Part shown: piece after piece, positions 18,601 through 25,986 of the stretch
Position numbering within the stretch: position 1 is the first letter of the stretch
How the letters are laid out: every line of letters starts with the position of its first letter
Assembly (NCBI GenBank): GCA_947503005.1
Contig: CANNCA010000003.1
Span: forward strand, 488,515 to 552,514
Direction: 5' to 3'
Length of the DNA: 64,000 bases
Source: an uncultured Flavobacteriaceae bacterium
GTDB lineage: Bacteria; Bacteroidota; Bacteroidia; Flavobacteriales; Flavobacteriaceae
Position numbers and translations under genes: made by a program
Notes under the pieces: model-generated
Databases searched by the model: none
What the model saw: only the letters and a program-made list of their open reading frames with translations
What the model was told of the DNA's origin: nothing

Positions 18601-19167
18601 AAACAGTTCTTTGATCGACTTCAATTTATCAAAGACCCTAATATCAGAACCACCTATGCTACGCTGTTGGCGAAGGATGAACTTACTGCACCAATAGCAT
18701 TGTTAGATACTTTAGCGTCAGATGTTAATAGTAGATTGTTGTTATTCAATAAACTAAAAAGCGTTGGCAAATTGCATCTTTTCCCACAACGTTATCGAAA
18801 CACAAAATCTTTAGCCGAGGCCTTGGTCCTTGACTCACACCGATTTAATGCCGAGCGTGATACGCTCCAATTTTTGCGACAACAACCCTTGAGTTATAAG
18901 GGGAAGAATTATATGGGCTATTTTTTCAAAACCCAAAAAGGAAGTGATTACGACAAAAACTTCAAAATACAGCTCATTGTCTTTGACCCAAGAGAAGGCT
19001 TAACTTCAAAACCTTTTTATAGAAGTGAAGAAGTTCGTATTGAGGATACGGACACTGATAAGGAGGCTATTCAATACGTTTCTGAGGTTTTCATTCTAAA
19101 AGATCGGAAGCGAGCTGAAGCCTACCGCCCAAACGGTTTTAATGGGTACGGGTTTCATGGGTATTGA
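15634..19167 (+). CDS. large secreted TraB/GumN-domain protein
   Basis: A 1177-aa protein with a Sec signal (MRILLTLLFVFCSILGIS-Q). The TraB/GumN domain spans about residues 25-290: it opens with LLWEISGNGL and LYGTMHVS and closes with FAGIGAAHLPGERGVIAMLREKGY. The TraB clan is thought to include metal-dependent peptidases (the GxxH motifs are the proposed metal ligands), but function here is unproven. A long second part (about 300-1177) has no family I recognise; it contains beta-rich blocks and, from about 790 to 1060, helical HEAT-like pairs (DPDVIPFFKDFYMKSYNN, ANEESVALLLDLMSKDL). Usual TraB/GumN proteins are about 300 aa, so the extension is notable. Confidence 0.8.
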   Translation: MRILLTLLFVFCSILGISQEKKSLLWEISGNGLEQTSYLYGTMHVSKRIAFRLDDVFYEALDKSEIIALESDPGTWLDDEDAMGMAGYGQGNGFVSKGFYRYPFMVKNPKKEELGAYIAFEDRRINSILYRTNEYSQNFEEETYLDMFIYQAGKKFGKPIVALEDLEESSALVGRASLNAVKPKPDEWLQKKMQEQDPMSLLQDAYRNRNINLLDSIDKAMYTTHYLKNMLFIRNRNMTNKLDSVLHTAKVFAGIGAAHLPGERGVIAMLREKGYTVKPLVSRTTAKGQRIKEKIDTTLRENKYTTVQPDDDFFSIALPNKLYPITENTTTTYISPDLANGSYVMLNRIPTFSHLKKEDSYTLDDIDKLLFENIPGKILEKIRINRNGLEGLDIKNQLKNGDQQRYQIYITPLEILIFKMGGEGDYVSTYSDTIFNSLRFKNFEKKLVPVSSKYQDFEIKMPSLHRFTNRMRKGDRFAHGYDSISDSYYFLKKVTLNDFTFVEEDAFELKQIQKRFYQDLKLNPVYETVKGNSLNSYAVIDSAKGKKLHLKTVFKRGDYFLLGSVTAQSTQAAAYFKSFKMKAPEYREKFETVTDTALFFTTKTSVKPAKFVENSNNYFTGPNKPKPYSAFNKKTIYQNKNNEAIAVELNKAHDFLMFEHIDSVWALRKKIYADKRFNVSEESCITLTNGAHILNITLTDTASTRGILIKNIVKDGLLYEVKAKVETVSTPTTFVQEFFENFQPLDTVIGSSILDDKTTAFFAALRKNDSIVKDGYPFIKFQKKHIDSLKHYISEFDYPEDKKDIQSHLIQKLAQLDDPDVIPFFKDFYMKSYNNSSAQTLILSAITKKANEESVALLLDLMSKDLPLVSNTFDIQNIFKPYKDSLPLAKNLYPEILDYSAIEEYKSPIFSMLAKLQSKGLVKTRSYKKYRKQILNDAKIQLKRQLGKASQSNGSPRYYNPPANPFDNRTKVLENYAILLYPFIKEKEVKQFFDRLQFIKDPNIRTTYATLLAKDELTAPIALLDTLASDVNSRLLLFNKLKSVGKLHLFPQRYRNTKSLAEALVLDSHRFNAERDTLQFLRQQPLSYKGKNYMGYFFKTQKGSDYDKNFKIQLIVFDPREGLTSKPFYRSEEVRIEDTDTDKEAIQYVSEVFILKDRKRAEAYRPNGFNGYGFHGY

Positions 19168-19230
19168 AAATAGCGATAAGAACGCTGCACTCTTAGGGAC
19201 AAGAATTAAGATTTTAAATATGTGATGTTA

Positions 19231-19258
19231 GCTCCCCTCCTTTAAAAAGGAGTGGAGC
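19231..19258. repeat. GCTCC-type hairpin between convergent genes
   Basis: The left arm GCTCCCCTCCTTT pairs with AAAGGAGTGGAGC with one mismatch around a short A-rich loop. It is located between the stops of the TraB-domain gene and the leftward operon. It resembles the hairpins at 1192-1215 and 6591-6615 and may end transcription on both strands. Confidence 0.5.
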
Positions 19259-19268
19259 CGATGAAGTT

Positions 19269-20948
19269 CTAGTTACTTAAACTATCCAAAAGCACCTCAA
19301 CTGCTTTTATTGACATTGAATCAACCTCCATTGCTGAAATAGAATCCATCACAGGAAGTTGTTTCATATCCAAATCATTTTTATTGGGATAGAGTTGTTC
19401 ATCCGTTAGGTTCTCCGAAGCTTTCCAAGTCTCGCCCAACTGGTCCAAAATGGTTGTTGTCCATCGAGAAGGATGCTTGGCATCAATCCAAATTACATCG
19501 CGGTACTCGGCATCGACCAAAGCCAAATCAGGGGTTGCCGCTCCATCGAATTGCTTGCTGTCGTCCTTTATAGCGGCTACAGTTCCCAAAACGAACATTC
19601 GTTTCTTTCCTGCTATATTTTTGATAAATGGACGAAATTCTACTGGTTTATTGACAGACCAATCGTATTCCTTTTTAGATTCTATCACCTTTAGAGGCAT
19701 GGCAGAAACTCCGGCATAACCTTCTTTTTTCGACGCATGGTCGTAGTAATATAACTTCTGCGTGCCGTCTGCGGGAATCATTACACTAAAGGCCAAACTG
19801 GTTCGCTCATCACCGATTGGTTCAAGACCAAACCAATGGTAGAGACCATCAACCGCATCCGTTTTCATTCCTTCAAAATTAAAGTCCGTCACATAGGGTT
19901 GTTGGTTTTGATCCTCGGGCAACTCGGGAATTTTAACCGCCGTTTTCATGTTCCAAGGTAGTGGATCGGTAAACCCGCCTAAGAATTGAAGGGATTGTGC
20001 CTGTACCTGAGAAATACGCTCTGCAACCGTATTCTGTCCTTTCAGATAGGGATAATCTTTAATTTCGTCTGGTGAGATATATGTTCCCTTTCCAATCGTA
20101 ACACGTTCTAAATAATCATTGAAATCATGCTCTCCCGAATCAACCACCATAACGCCCCCGTAAGTCGGATAAGGAAAGAAAAAGCCCTTCCATTTGATCA
20201 AGTTCACAACCTGTACCCATTTATCTTCATCATTTTTCATATAGAAAACATCACTGGGTTCCATGGTGAATAGTTGAAAGATGTTGAATCGTTGTACCAC
20301 GGCGTTGTAAGTGTTGCGACTAAACGCCAATGACTCTCCGATAGAGAAAGTTACCGGAACCCGATTCTCATTCGAAAAACGGGGAAACGGCGAAGTGCTT
20401 TCGACCATAAAAATCTCTTCGGTATCGTCATTCATACGTTGCCAAGTATATTCTTTTGCAGGTTGCACGGCCATCGTCCATTGGTTGGTACTATCCACAC
20501 GAACAAGCTGTGGCAAAGAAACTTCCTGAGTCTCCCCGACCGATTCATAAGCCATGGTAACAATATTATTGAAGGGTTGAATACGCTCGTTTTGGGTCAA
20601 TGGTAGTTCATTCAATTCCTCTAAATTGAGATTTTTGTAGACATTGTAGGTCTGCATATAGTTATAGAGGTTCAGTTTCCATCCGAAGAACCAAAGTGTC
20701 GCGAAAAAGGCGGCTATTCCCACTAAAATCAAAACTCGTTTACCAGAACTGGCAGAACTTCTAAACTTGGTCAAAGTGAACCATAGAAACCCAATTCCAA
20801 GTAGAATAATGGAGATGTATTTTCTTAAGAACAAAAGGACCGGTTGGTAGTCGTCTCGAAGGAAGAACAATAATAATACCAGCACGATACCGCCTAGAAT
20901 TACTATTCGTTTCTGTTTTTTTCCTTTGTTATAATATGATTTTATCAT
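19269..20948 (-). CDS. large membrane protein, last gene of AAA+ operon
   Basis: A 559-aa protein I do not recognise. The N-terminal part carries three hydrophobic segments (about 13-31, 38-57 and 70-90); the remaining 460 residues are a large soluble domain, rich in beta segments and aromatic residues (for example FFFPYPTYGGVMVVD, LYHWFGLEPIGDERTSLAF), probably on the outer side of the membrane. It ends in an acidic, serine-rich tail. It is the last gene of the six-gene leftward unit starting at 27327, separated from the previous gene by 144 bases. It could be the membrane effector or a receptor of the AAA+ machine; this is inference from position only. Confidence 0.7.
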   Translation of the reverse strand: MIKSYYNKGKKQKRIVILGGIVLVLLLFFLRDDYQPVLLFLRKYISIILLGIGFLWFTLTKFRSSASSGKRVLILVGIAAFFATLWFFGWKLNLYNYMQTYNVYKNLNLEELNELPLTQNERIQPFNNIVTMAYESVGETQEVSLPQLVRVDSTNQWTMAVQPAKEYTWQRMNDDTEEIFMVESTSPFPRFSNENRVPVTFSIGESLAFSRNTYNAVVQRFNIFQLFTMEPSDVFYMKNDEDKWVQVVNLIKWKGFFFPYPTYGGVMVVDSGEHDFNDYLERVTIGKGTYISPDEIKDYPYLKGQNTVAERISQVQAQSLQFLGGFTDPLPWNMKTAVKIPELPEDQNQQPYVTDFNFEGMKTDAVDGLYHWFGLEPIGDERTSLAFSVMIPADGTQKLYYYDHASKKEGYAGVSAMPLKVIESKKEYDWSVNKPVEFRPFIKNIAGKKRMFVLGTVAAIKDDSKQFDGAATPDLALVDAEYRDVIWIDAKHPSRWTTTILDQLGETWKASENLTDEQLYPNKNDLDMKQLPVMDSISAMEVDSMSIKAVEVLLDSLSN

Positions 20949-21092
20949 GGTCTTGTATTTTGTGGTACGTGATTGTGAGGAGCTTTTCGCTGTCTTGGTA
21001 ATCTATTAAACCAGCGGCAATGCTTCAACATTTCAACACTTAAAAGCATTACTAAAACGAAATCCTATTCCTCATAAAGACTATTTCGTTTT

Positions 21093-21605
21093 CTACTTTA
21101 TCATACCCTTATCCTTCAACCGATCCCTAGCTGATTTCTTCGGTTCAACCTCAGGTTGCGTGGTTTCTTCTATTTTTTGTTCTACCCTTTCTTCAGGGTC
21201 TCCCTCAACCAAATCTTCCACGTATTCCTTTCCTTTATCGAAGACCTTTTCAATGTTCTCTTTACTAGTACTATCTCGAGTGAAAATTACTGCTGATGCA
21301 ATGTAGCTTCCTATTAATGTACCCACGATAGCAGAGGCAAAATATTGGATGAAAAAAACGTTGATCGGAGTTACAAAAGTTACGATACCGGCACCCACTG
21401 CGAACAAAAGTGTTACCCACACCAGGCGGAGTAAAAAGGGCTGTTGATGAACAAATCCTTTTTGGTTCTCTGCTTTCATCTGTAGGGCTTTTGCATGGGT
21501 GATCTTATTCGCCAAACGATAGAGTTTATTGCTTTTTGACTCCCTCCAATACCAAACTATTCCAAATAGGATTGCTGCGATAAATACGATGATTTCTAGT
21601 GTCAT
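21093..21605 (-). CDS. small membrane protein of AAA+ operon
   Basis: A 170-aa protein starting at ATG 21605, whose first bases overlap the stop of the preceding gene as ATGA, so translation is probably coupled. An earlier in-frame start at 21650 would lie inside that gene and is less likely. There is an N-terminal anchor (TLEIIVFIAAILFGIVWYW) and two more segments (about 57-77 and 82-108), the last glycine/alanine-rich (YFASAIVGTLIGSYIASAVIF). The tail is long, highly charged and helical (ENIEKVFDKGKEYVEDLVEGDPEERVEQKI). No known family is recognised; it is conserved in context with the AAA+ gene only by position. Confidence 0.72.
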   Translation of the reverse strand: MTLEIIVFIAAILFGIVWYWRESKSNKLYRLANKITHAKALQMKAENQKGFVHQQPFLLRLVWVTLLFAVGAGIVTFVTPINVFFIQYFASAIVGTLIGSYIASAVIFTRDSTSKENIEKVFDKGKEYVEDLVEGDPEERVEQKIEETTQPEVEPKKSARDRLKDKGMIK

Positions 21606-22852
21606 AAGCCTTGTTTTTGATTGTTTTCCAATATCTCTTCTATCACCCAATCTTGATAATCAGGTTTCCAACTATTATATAAGTTATAAAACTGTTCTTT
21701 ATCATACCAGTATAGATGTACTGGATCTTTGGGAACAATTTTGGAAAGTAGTTTCCAAGTTAGTTCTTCCTCCTCTTCTTTTAAGGACGGATGGGGTTCG
21801 TGCAAAATCTTCAGAAAATGTTCGTCAACGTACTCTTTTAATTTGAGGTTCTTATCAACGATTAATCGCTGATAATACAATTCCACACCCGAAATCTTCT
21901 TTTGTATTTCAACGGGTAGCTTGTTCAAGTATTTTTTGAATAGAAAATGGCTATCTAAAATTTCGCTCAACGGATGTTCCGTTTTTTCCGCTTTCTCAAC
22001 AAAAACATGTTTTTTGATACGGTCATATCTCGGCGAGCGCATCGCCCCCTTAAAGTCTTTTCTAAGAATCATATTGTTGACCAATGCATCTATCAATTCA
22101 TCATGGTCTTTATGGAATAGTAAAACATCATGCGCTGAATCATTTATGGCACTTTTGAACATCTTCTCATCTTCAAAAACTAATATCTTTTTGACGAAAT
22201 TCTTTAATACAAAAACACCCCCAAAGGCTCTGGTATAGAAGGAGTTAACTTTTAATTGAATGGGTTCCAGTTTTAATTTCCTGCCCCTTAAATCACCATA
22301 TTCCTTAGCGCTTTTAAGCAAATGATTGTGCACATCACGGTCTATGAAATTGTTATCCCGATTAAAGAAATTGATGAAAGCCTGTTGCTCCATTTGCTTC
22401 TTGTCCAAGTCGTTCAAAAGTGCAAAGGATACTTCAATTTTATCGTATCGCAATAAATCGAACGGCTCGAAAAAAGCATCTACTTTTTGGTCCAAATGCA
22501 ACACCAAAGCGGAGTCTTTGGTGATATCCCTTATCTCACGTCCATAGGCCGCAAAAACGGCTTCCATCACATCACGATCAAAACTGTGCGATGGCATATG
22601 TACGGGTTTGTCTTTCTGTTGTGGTGAAATTATTATCGCATTCACATTGGCTTCTCCAGTATTCAGATAATAATTCTCCTTTTTCTCTATCGCCACTTCA
22701 GGACTCCACCCCATTCCGTCTATAGAAAACGTCTTGAGTTTGGTAGGTTTTACTCCTAACATAGCAAGGCACTCATTGTAGCGTTTGGCCAATGAACCGG
22801 AAAGCACAACCATGCCACCACCGAATAATCCAGCTTTCCTTAGTTTCTCCAT
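21602..22852 (-). CDS. unrecognised soluble protein of AAA+ operon
   Basis: A 416-aa protein without signal peptide or membrane segments. The N-terminus has a small glycine-rich turn (GLFGGGMVVLSG). Later parts are helical and rich in K/E/F, with a C-terminal aromatic motif (HLYWYDKEQFYNLYNSWKPDYQDW). I do not recognise the family. The start codon shares a base with the stop of the AAA+ ATPase gene (TAATG) and the end overlaps the next gene by four bases, so the three are tightly coupled. A role as substrate adaptor or structural partner of the ATPase is inference from coupling. Confidence 0.72.
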   Translation of the reverse strand: MEKLRKAGLFGGGMVVLSGSLAKRYNECLAMLGVKPTKLKTFSIDGMGWSPEVAIEKKENYYLNTGEANVNAIIISPQQKDKPVHMPSHSFDRDVMEAVFAAYGREIRDITKDSALVLHLDQKVDAFFEPFDLLRYDKIEVSFALLNDLDKKQMEQQAFINFFNRDNNFIDRDVHNHLLKSAKEYGDLRGRKLKLEPIQLKVNSFYTRAFGGVFVLKNFVKKILVFEDEKMFKSAINDSAHDVLLFHKDHDELIDALVNNMILRKDFKGAMRSPRYDRIKKHVFVEKAEKTEHPLSEILDSHFLFKKYLNKLPVEIQKKISGVELYYQRLIVDKNLKLKEYVDEHFLKILHEPHPSLKEEEEELTWKLLSKIVPKDPVHLYWYDKEQFYNLYNSWKPDYQDWVIEEILENNQKQGL

Positions 22853-24813
22853 TACTTCCCGTTCTCGAAAATTTTGTTCGCTTCCAATTGTACGTTCAAA
22901 TCATGCACACGACCGTCTACCTTACGTTTGAAGTCGGTGTCGGCTATTGTTGCTACATTATCCAAATAGCGAACTGTTTCTTGTCTACGGATGTCCGAGA
23001 AATCAAGCCCTTTCATGTTTCCCCTCATTAGTTCTTTCAGCATTCCGTACTTGGTATCATAATCCTTTTTGAAATACAAGTTTGGGTCATTGAACCAGTC
23101 TTCGGGAAGGTCGAAATCTGTCAAACGTAGCGAAACTGCACTTTGAATGTTCCGGATATCCCTCGAAGAGAAAAACGGAAACGATTTTTGAATGTTCTTG
23201 TACAATTCCGCAAAGAATAAGTGTTCGTTGGTTTTGTGTTTCGCTTCAGTTTCCTCATAAATCTCCAAAACTTTCGCCTCGGTAGGTTTTTCGGATCGGC
23301 TCAAAATCTCACTTAAATTTTTAGCCAAACCCTGATCGCTTAAAAATTTATATTTCTCCGGATTTTTCATATTTACAAAGTCGGGCATTGTCTTTTCGAA
23401 TTTGCTCCACCAGATATAATCTTGGTCAATAAAATCAGGTATAGTTCGTGCTCCGTCAATTTTGAATCTTCCCTGAACCCTAGAAATCACGGCCTTGTCC
23501 AACATTTCTGGCAGGTTCGTAAAGAGTCCTATCGAACTGTTGCCGTAGTTAATGGCATAAGCGCCTTCGGTATATCTCAAAAACACCCCGATAACTTCTT
23601 TTACACCTGCGGAAACGCCCTGTGCGGTCCGTTCCTGTAAATTGTTTTCGGCATCATCGATTGGGGCGAAAATCAATTTGTTCGGGTCCTGCAAAGGTTT
23701 CATCCATTGTACCATTTTCTCGGCAGAGCCTCCTTGAAAAGTGGAGATTAAGGTATCTGGCATCGGATGGAATAAAAACGGAATCTCTAACGTATCACAT
23801 TGCTCTTTCAGTTTGGTGGCAATGGCCGCAATCAACATACTTTTCCCTGTTCCGGGGATCCCATAACCCATGAAAACAGGCATAAATCCGCCCAACTCTT
23901 GAAAAGGGTTCTTTTTGGCTGTAAAGTCGTAACTCATCATCCGTTCGGTCAAACGACGTGCAAAATGTTTGGCATCACGGTTTCCGACAATTTCCTCAAA
24001 ACGGATTTTGTTGAACTCAACGCTGACTGCAGTACCTTCGAAAACGTTCTCCCATCCAGAAATTGCAAACTCACTTTTTTCGAGTTTATAAGTGCGGTCG
24101 GTAATGGTTTCCGTGTATTCAAAAGTGCTGAGACGCTGTTGTAGTTCTGAAATCAATGCTTCGAAGAAAACGACCGTGAAATTGGTCACTTCCTCATCAG
24201 AAGTAATGATTTCAGGATGGCTCATATACTTGTCGTAGTAGAACAACATACAAGAAATTCCCTTTAAAGGTGAGAGCACAGACAGTTCTGGTATACCGGC
24301 AAACTTGTTCTTCATCACACTCAAATCATCCGATGCGACGGGTTTTAAATCGTATAAAATACGACAGGCGATTCCGTGAAGCATAAAAGCCGTGGCCGTC
24401 TGTTGTTTCGAATCATATTCGCGACGTTGGCCGACATCTAAAGTGGATTTTCGCTCGTTCAAAGTCGATAACCCCGAAGCATCAGAATAACTGTCTTTCA
24501 ACCAAATTCCTATTGTTAGACCTTCCTGCAAAGCGTATAAAGCACGGTTCAAATGCAAGGGAATCGCAACCGAATCGGGAAGTAACCGCTTCTTCAATGC
24601 CAAAATAGTTTTAGAAACGGAGATGACTTCGTTCGCGGCCGTACCATTTGCTTTTGACAAATACAGTAGGATTGATTCGTCTTTTTTGTCTTTATTACGG
24701 CTTTTCGCCTTTCCACCTTGTTCCCATTGAACACCCTTTAAATAGGAAGTCGCCTCATCGCGTAGGGAGTTCAGTTCTGAGTTTTTTATAGGGAATGTAC
24801 TGTTGTGTTCCAT
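22852..24813 (-). CDS. AAA+ ATPase, core of a six-gene operon
   Basis: A 653-aa ATPase. Residues 1-290 are a helical domain of no known family. The AAA+ module follows: Walker A GYGIPGTGKS (316-325), Walker B LIFAPIDDAEN (about 380-390) with Asp in the position usually held by Glu, sensor-1 Asn at about 433 (GLFTNLPEML) and arginine-finger candidates in SRVQGRF (R445, R449). The region after Walker A (PDTLISTFQGGSAEKM) is like the pore-loop and helix of classical AAA proteins that remodel other proteins. After residue 470 comes another helical part. It is coupled with the neighbours on both sides (5-base gap upstream, TAATG downstream). It probably remodels a protein or membrane complex formed by its neighbours. 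Confidence 0.85.
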   Translation of the reverse strand: MEHNSTFPIKNSELNSLRDEATSYLKGVQWEQGGKAKSRNKDKKDESILLYLSKANGTAANEVISVSKTILALKKRLLPDSVAIPLHLNRALYALQEGLTIGIWLKDSYSDASGLSTLNERKSTLDVGQRREYDSKQQTATAFMLHGIACRILYDLKPVASDDLSVMKNKFAGIPELSVLSPLKGISCMLFYYDKYMSHPEIITSDEEVTNFTVVFFEALISELQQRLSTFEYTETITDRTYKLEKSEFAISGWENVFEGTAVSVEFNKIRFEEIVGNRDAKHFARRLTERMMSYDFTAKKNPFQELGGFMPVFMGYGIPGTGKSMLIAAIATKLKEQCDTLEIPFLFHPMPDTLISTFQGGSAEKMVQWMKPLQDPNKLIFAPIDDAENNLQERTAQGVSAGVKEVIGVFLRYTEGAYAINYGNSSIGLFTNLPEMLDKAVISRVQGRFKIDGARTIPDFIDQDYIWWSKFEKTMPDFVNMKNPEKYKFLSDQGLAKNLSEILSRSEKPTEAKVLEIYEETEAKHKTNEHLFFAELYKNIQKSFPFFSSRDIRNIQSAVSLRLTDFDLPEDWFNDPNLYFKKDYDTKYGMLKELMRGNMKGLDFSDIRRQETVRYLDNVATIADTDFKRKVDGRVHDLNVQLEANKIFENGK

Positions 24814-24818
24814 GGATT

Positions 24819-25871
24819 TTATTCTAATTTCAAACTCGGAATCTCGATCGGATTTCCGGTCAGTGCGTTTATAGTTTCTGGAATGTTATCATACAAGGCT
24901 TGCATCACCCGGTGCGGGCAAAACAAATAGTTTTTGGGCTTTGATTTTTCCCAAACCTGTAAAACCTGCTTATTGAAAAAGTTACCTTCCTTGAACTCAG
25001 ATGTGGAAACCGCTTCACTAATGTGTAAGGAAATCGCATAGGCCGAAAGGTCGAATGTCTTCTCTACAATAGCCTTTAAAATTACGTGAGTAACTTCCAA
25101 TTCATCTTTGGCAAAAACACTGTGCAGGGGACCTAAATCCAACTTTTTAATTCGCTTTGGAAATACATAAGGCAACTTTTTATCAATGGCATAGGCCATC
25201 ATGTCAATATTCATATCTCTATCGGCCGTATTTTTCAAAACCGAATAAATATCCTGCTTTACATCTTCCACTTTTTCTTTGTGCAGATCAAAATACATAA
25301 AGCAGATAAAGGGTCGGTTCGTGACAACATCGTAAAAGGACCAACTTACCATATGCGCAGCGTCCAAGCCCATCACTGGAAGAATCTTTCCTTGTACGAA
25401 CCTTCTGTAAATAAATTGTTTTTCAACAGATGAATAATAAATAACCGATGCCGCCTGATGTAACTTTCGATCGTTGATAGGTTGTTTTTCTTTGAGTAAG
25501 GTCTCCAAAAATTCAGCTTTCAATTTTGCAACATCAGGAAGTTTGCTGACATGCTCTTGTTTGAGCTCCAAGTCATTATATAGATAGCGAAATTCCAAGT
25601 AATTCGGGAGTCCGGATTCTGTTAAATCTACCCGCATTTTCTCATCGTCATCAAAAAGGTACTTGATTCTAAACGCTTCTAAAGAATAGGCCAACAATTC
25701 AGAATACTGCTTTACAAAAGTCGCCTCAGCATCTGTGCAAATATTTTCCTTTTCGATGCTTTTCACTAACTCGTTCAACGCATGCGCCACGATTTTAAAA
25801 TAGACTTTGTACTGTTCTTTGGTTTCAAGAACAGCGCTGTCTAAAGGAGTAGCGATTTGGTTTATTGACAT
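24819..25871 (-). CDS. unrecognised soluble protein of AAA+ operon
   Basis: A 350-aa protein with no signal and no membrane segment. The first half is helical (YKVYFKIVAHALNELVKSIEKEN, FVKQYSELLAYSLEAFRIKYLF); the middle has a beta-rich stretch (PFICFMYFDLHKEKVEDVKQD); the C-terminus includes CPHRVMQALYDNIPETINAL. I do not recognise the family. It lies only five bases upstream of the AAA+ gene, so it is likely made in a fixed ratio with it. It could be a partner or substrate; no enzyme motif is visible. Confidence 0.72.
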   Translation of the reverse strand: MSINQIATPLDSAVLETKEQYKVYFKIVAHALNELVKSIEKENICTDAEATFVKQYSELLAYSLEAFRIKYLFDDDEKMRVDLTESGLPNYLEFRYLYNDLELKQEHVSKLPDVAKLKAEFLETLLKEKQPINDRKLHQAASVIYYSSVEKQFIYRRFVQGKILPVMGLDAAHMVSWSFYDVVTNRPFICFMYFDLHKEKVEDVKQDIYSVLKNTADRDMNIDMMAYAIDKKLPYVFPKRIKKLDLGPLHSVFAKDELEVTHVILKAIVEKTFDLSAYAISLHISEAVSTSEFKEGNFFNKQVLQVWEKSKPKNYLFCPHRVMQALYDNIPETINALTGNPIEIPSLKLE

Positions 25872-25921
25872 GAGAAAGTATTAAACTTGCTGTTAGGTTT
25901 GTAGCTGCCAATTCTTACGAA

Positions 25922-25960
25922 GTTGAGAATGGGTTGTTCTCAACTTCGCTCGAACTGAAA
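25922..25960. repeat. hairpin and repeat in the gap between first two genes of AAA+ operon
   Basis: GTTGAGAA-N7-TTCTCAAC, a perfect 8-bp inverted repeat, overlapping a copy of the interspersed repeat (TTCTCAACTTCGCTCGAACTG). It lies in the 115-base gap after the coiled-coil gene, and could reduce readthrough so that the first gene is made in excess over the rest. Confidence 0.45.
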
Positions 25961-25986
25961 GCAGTTTGAACATTGAATTACTTGTC

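Noticed and set aside
21606..21650. Longer start of the 170-aa membrane protein
   Set aside because: ATG 21605 forms an ATGA overlap with the previous gene's stop and directly precedes the membrane segment.
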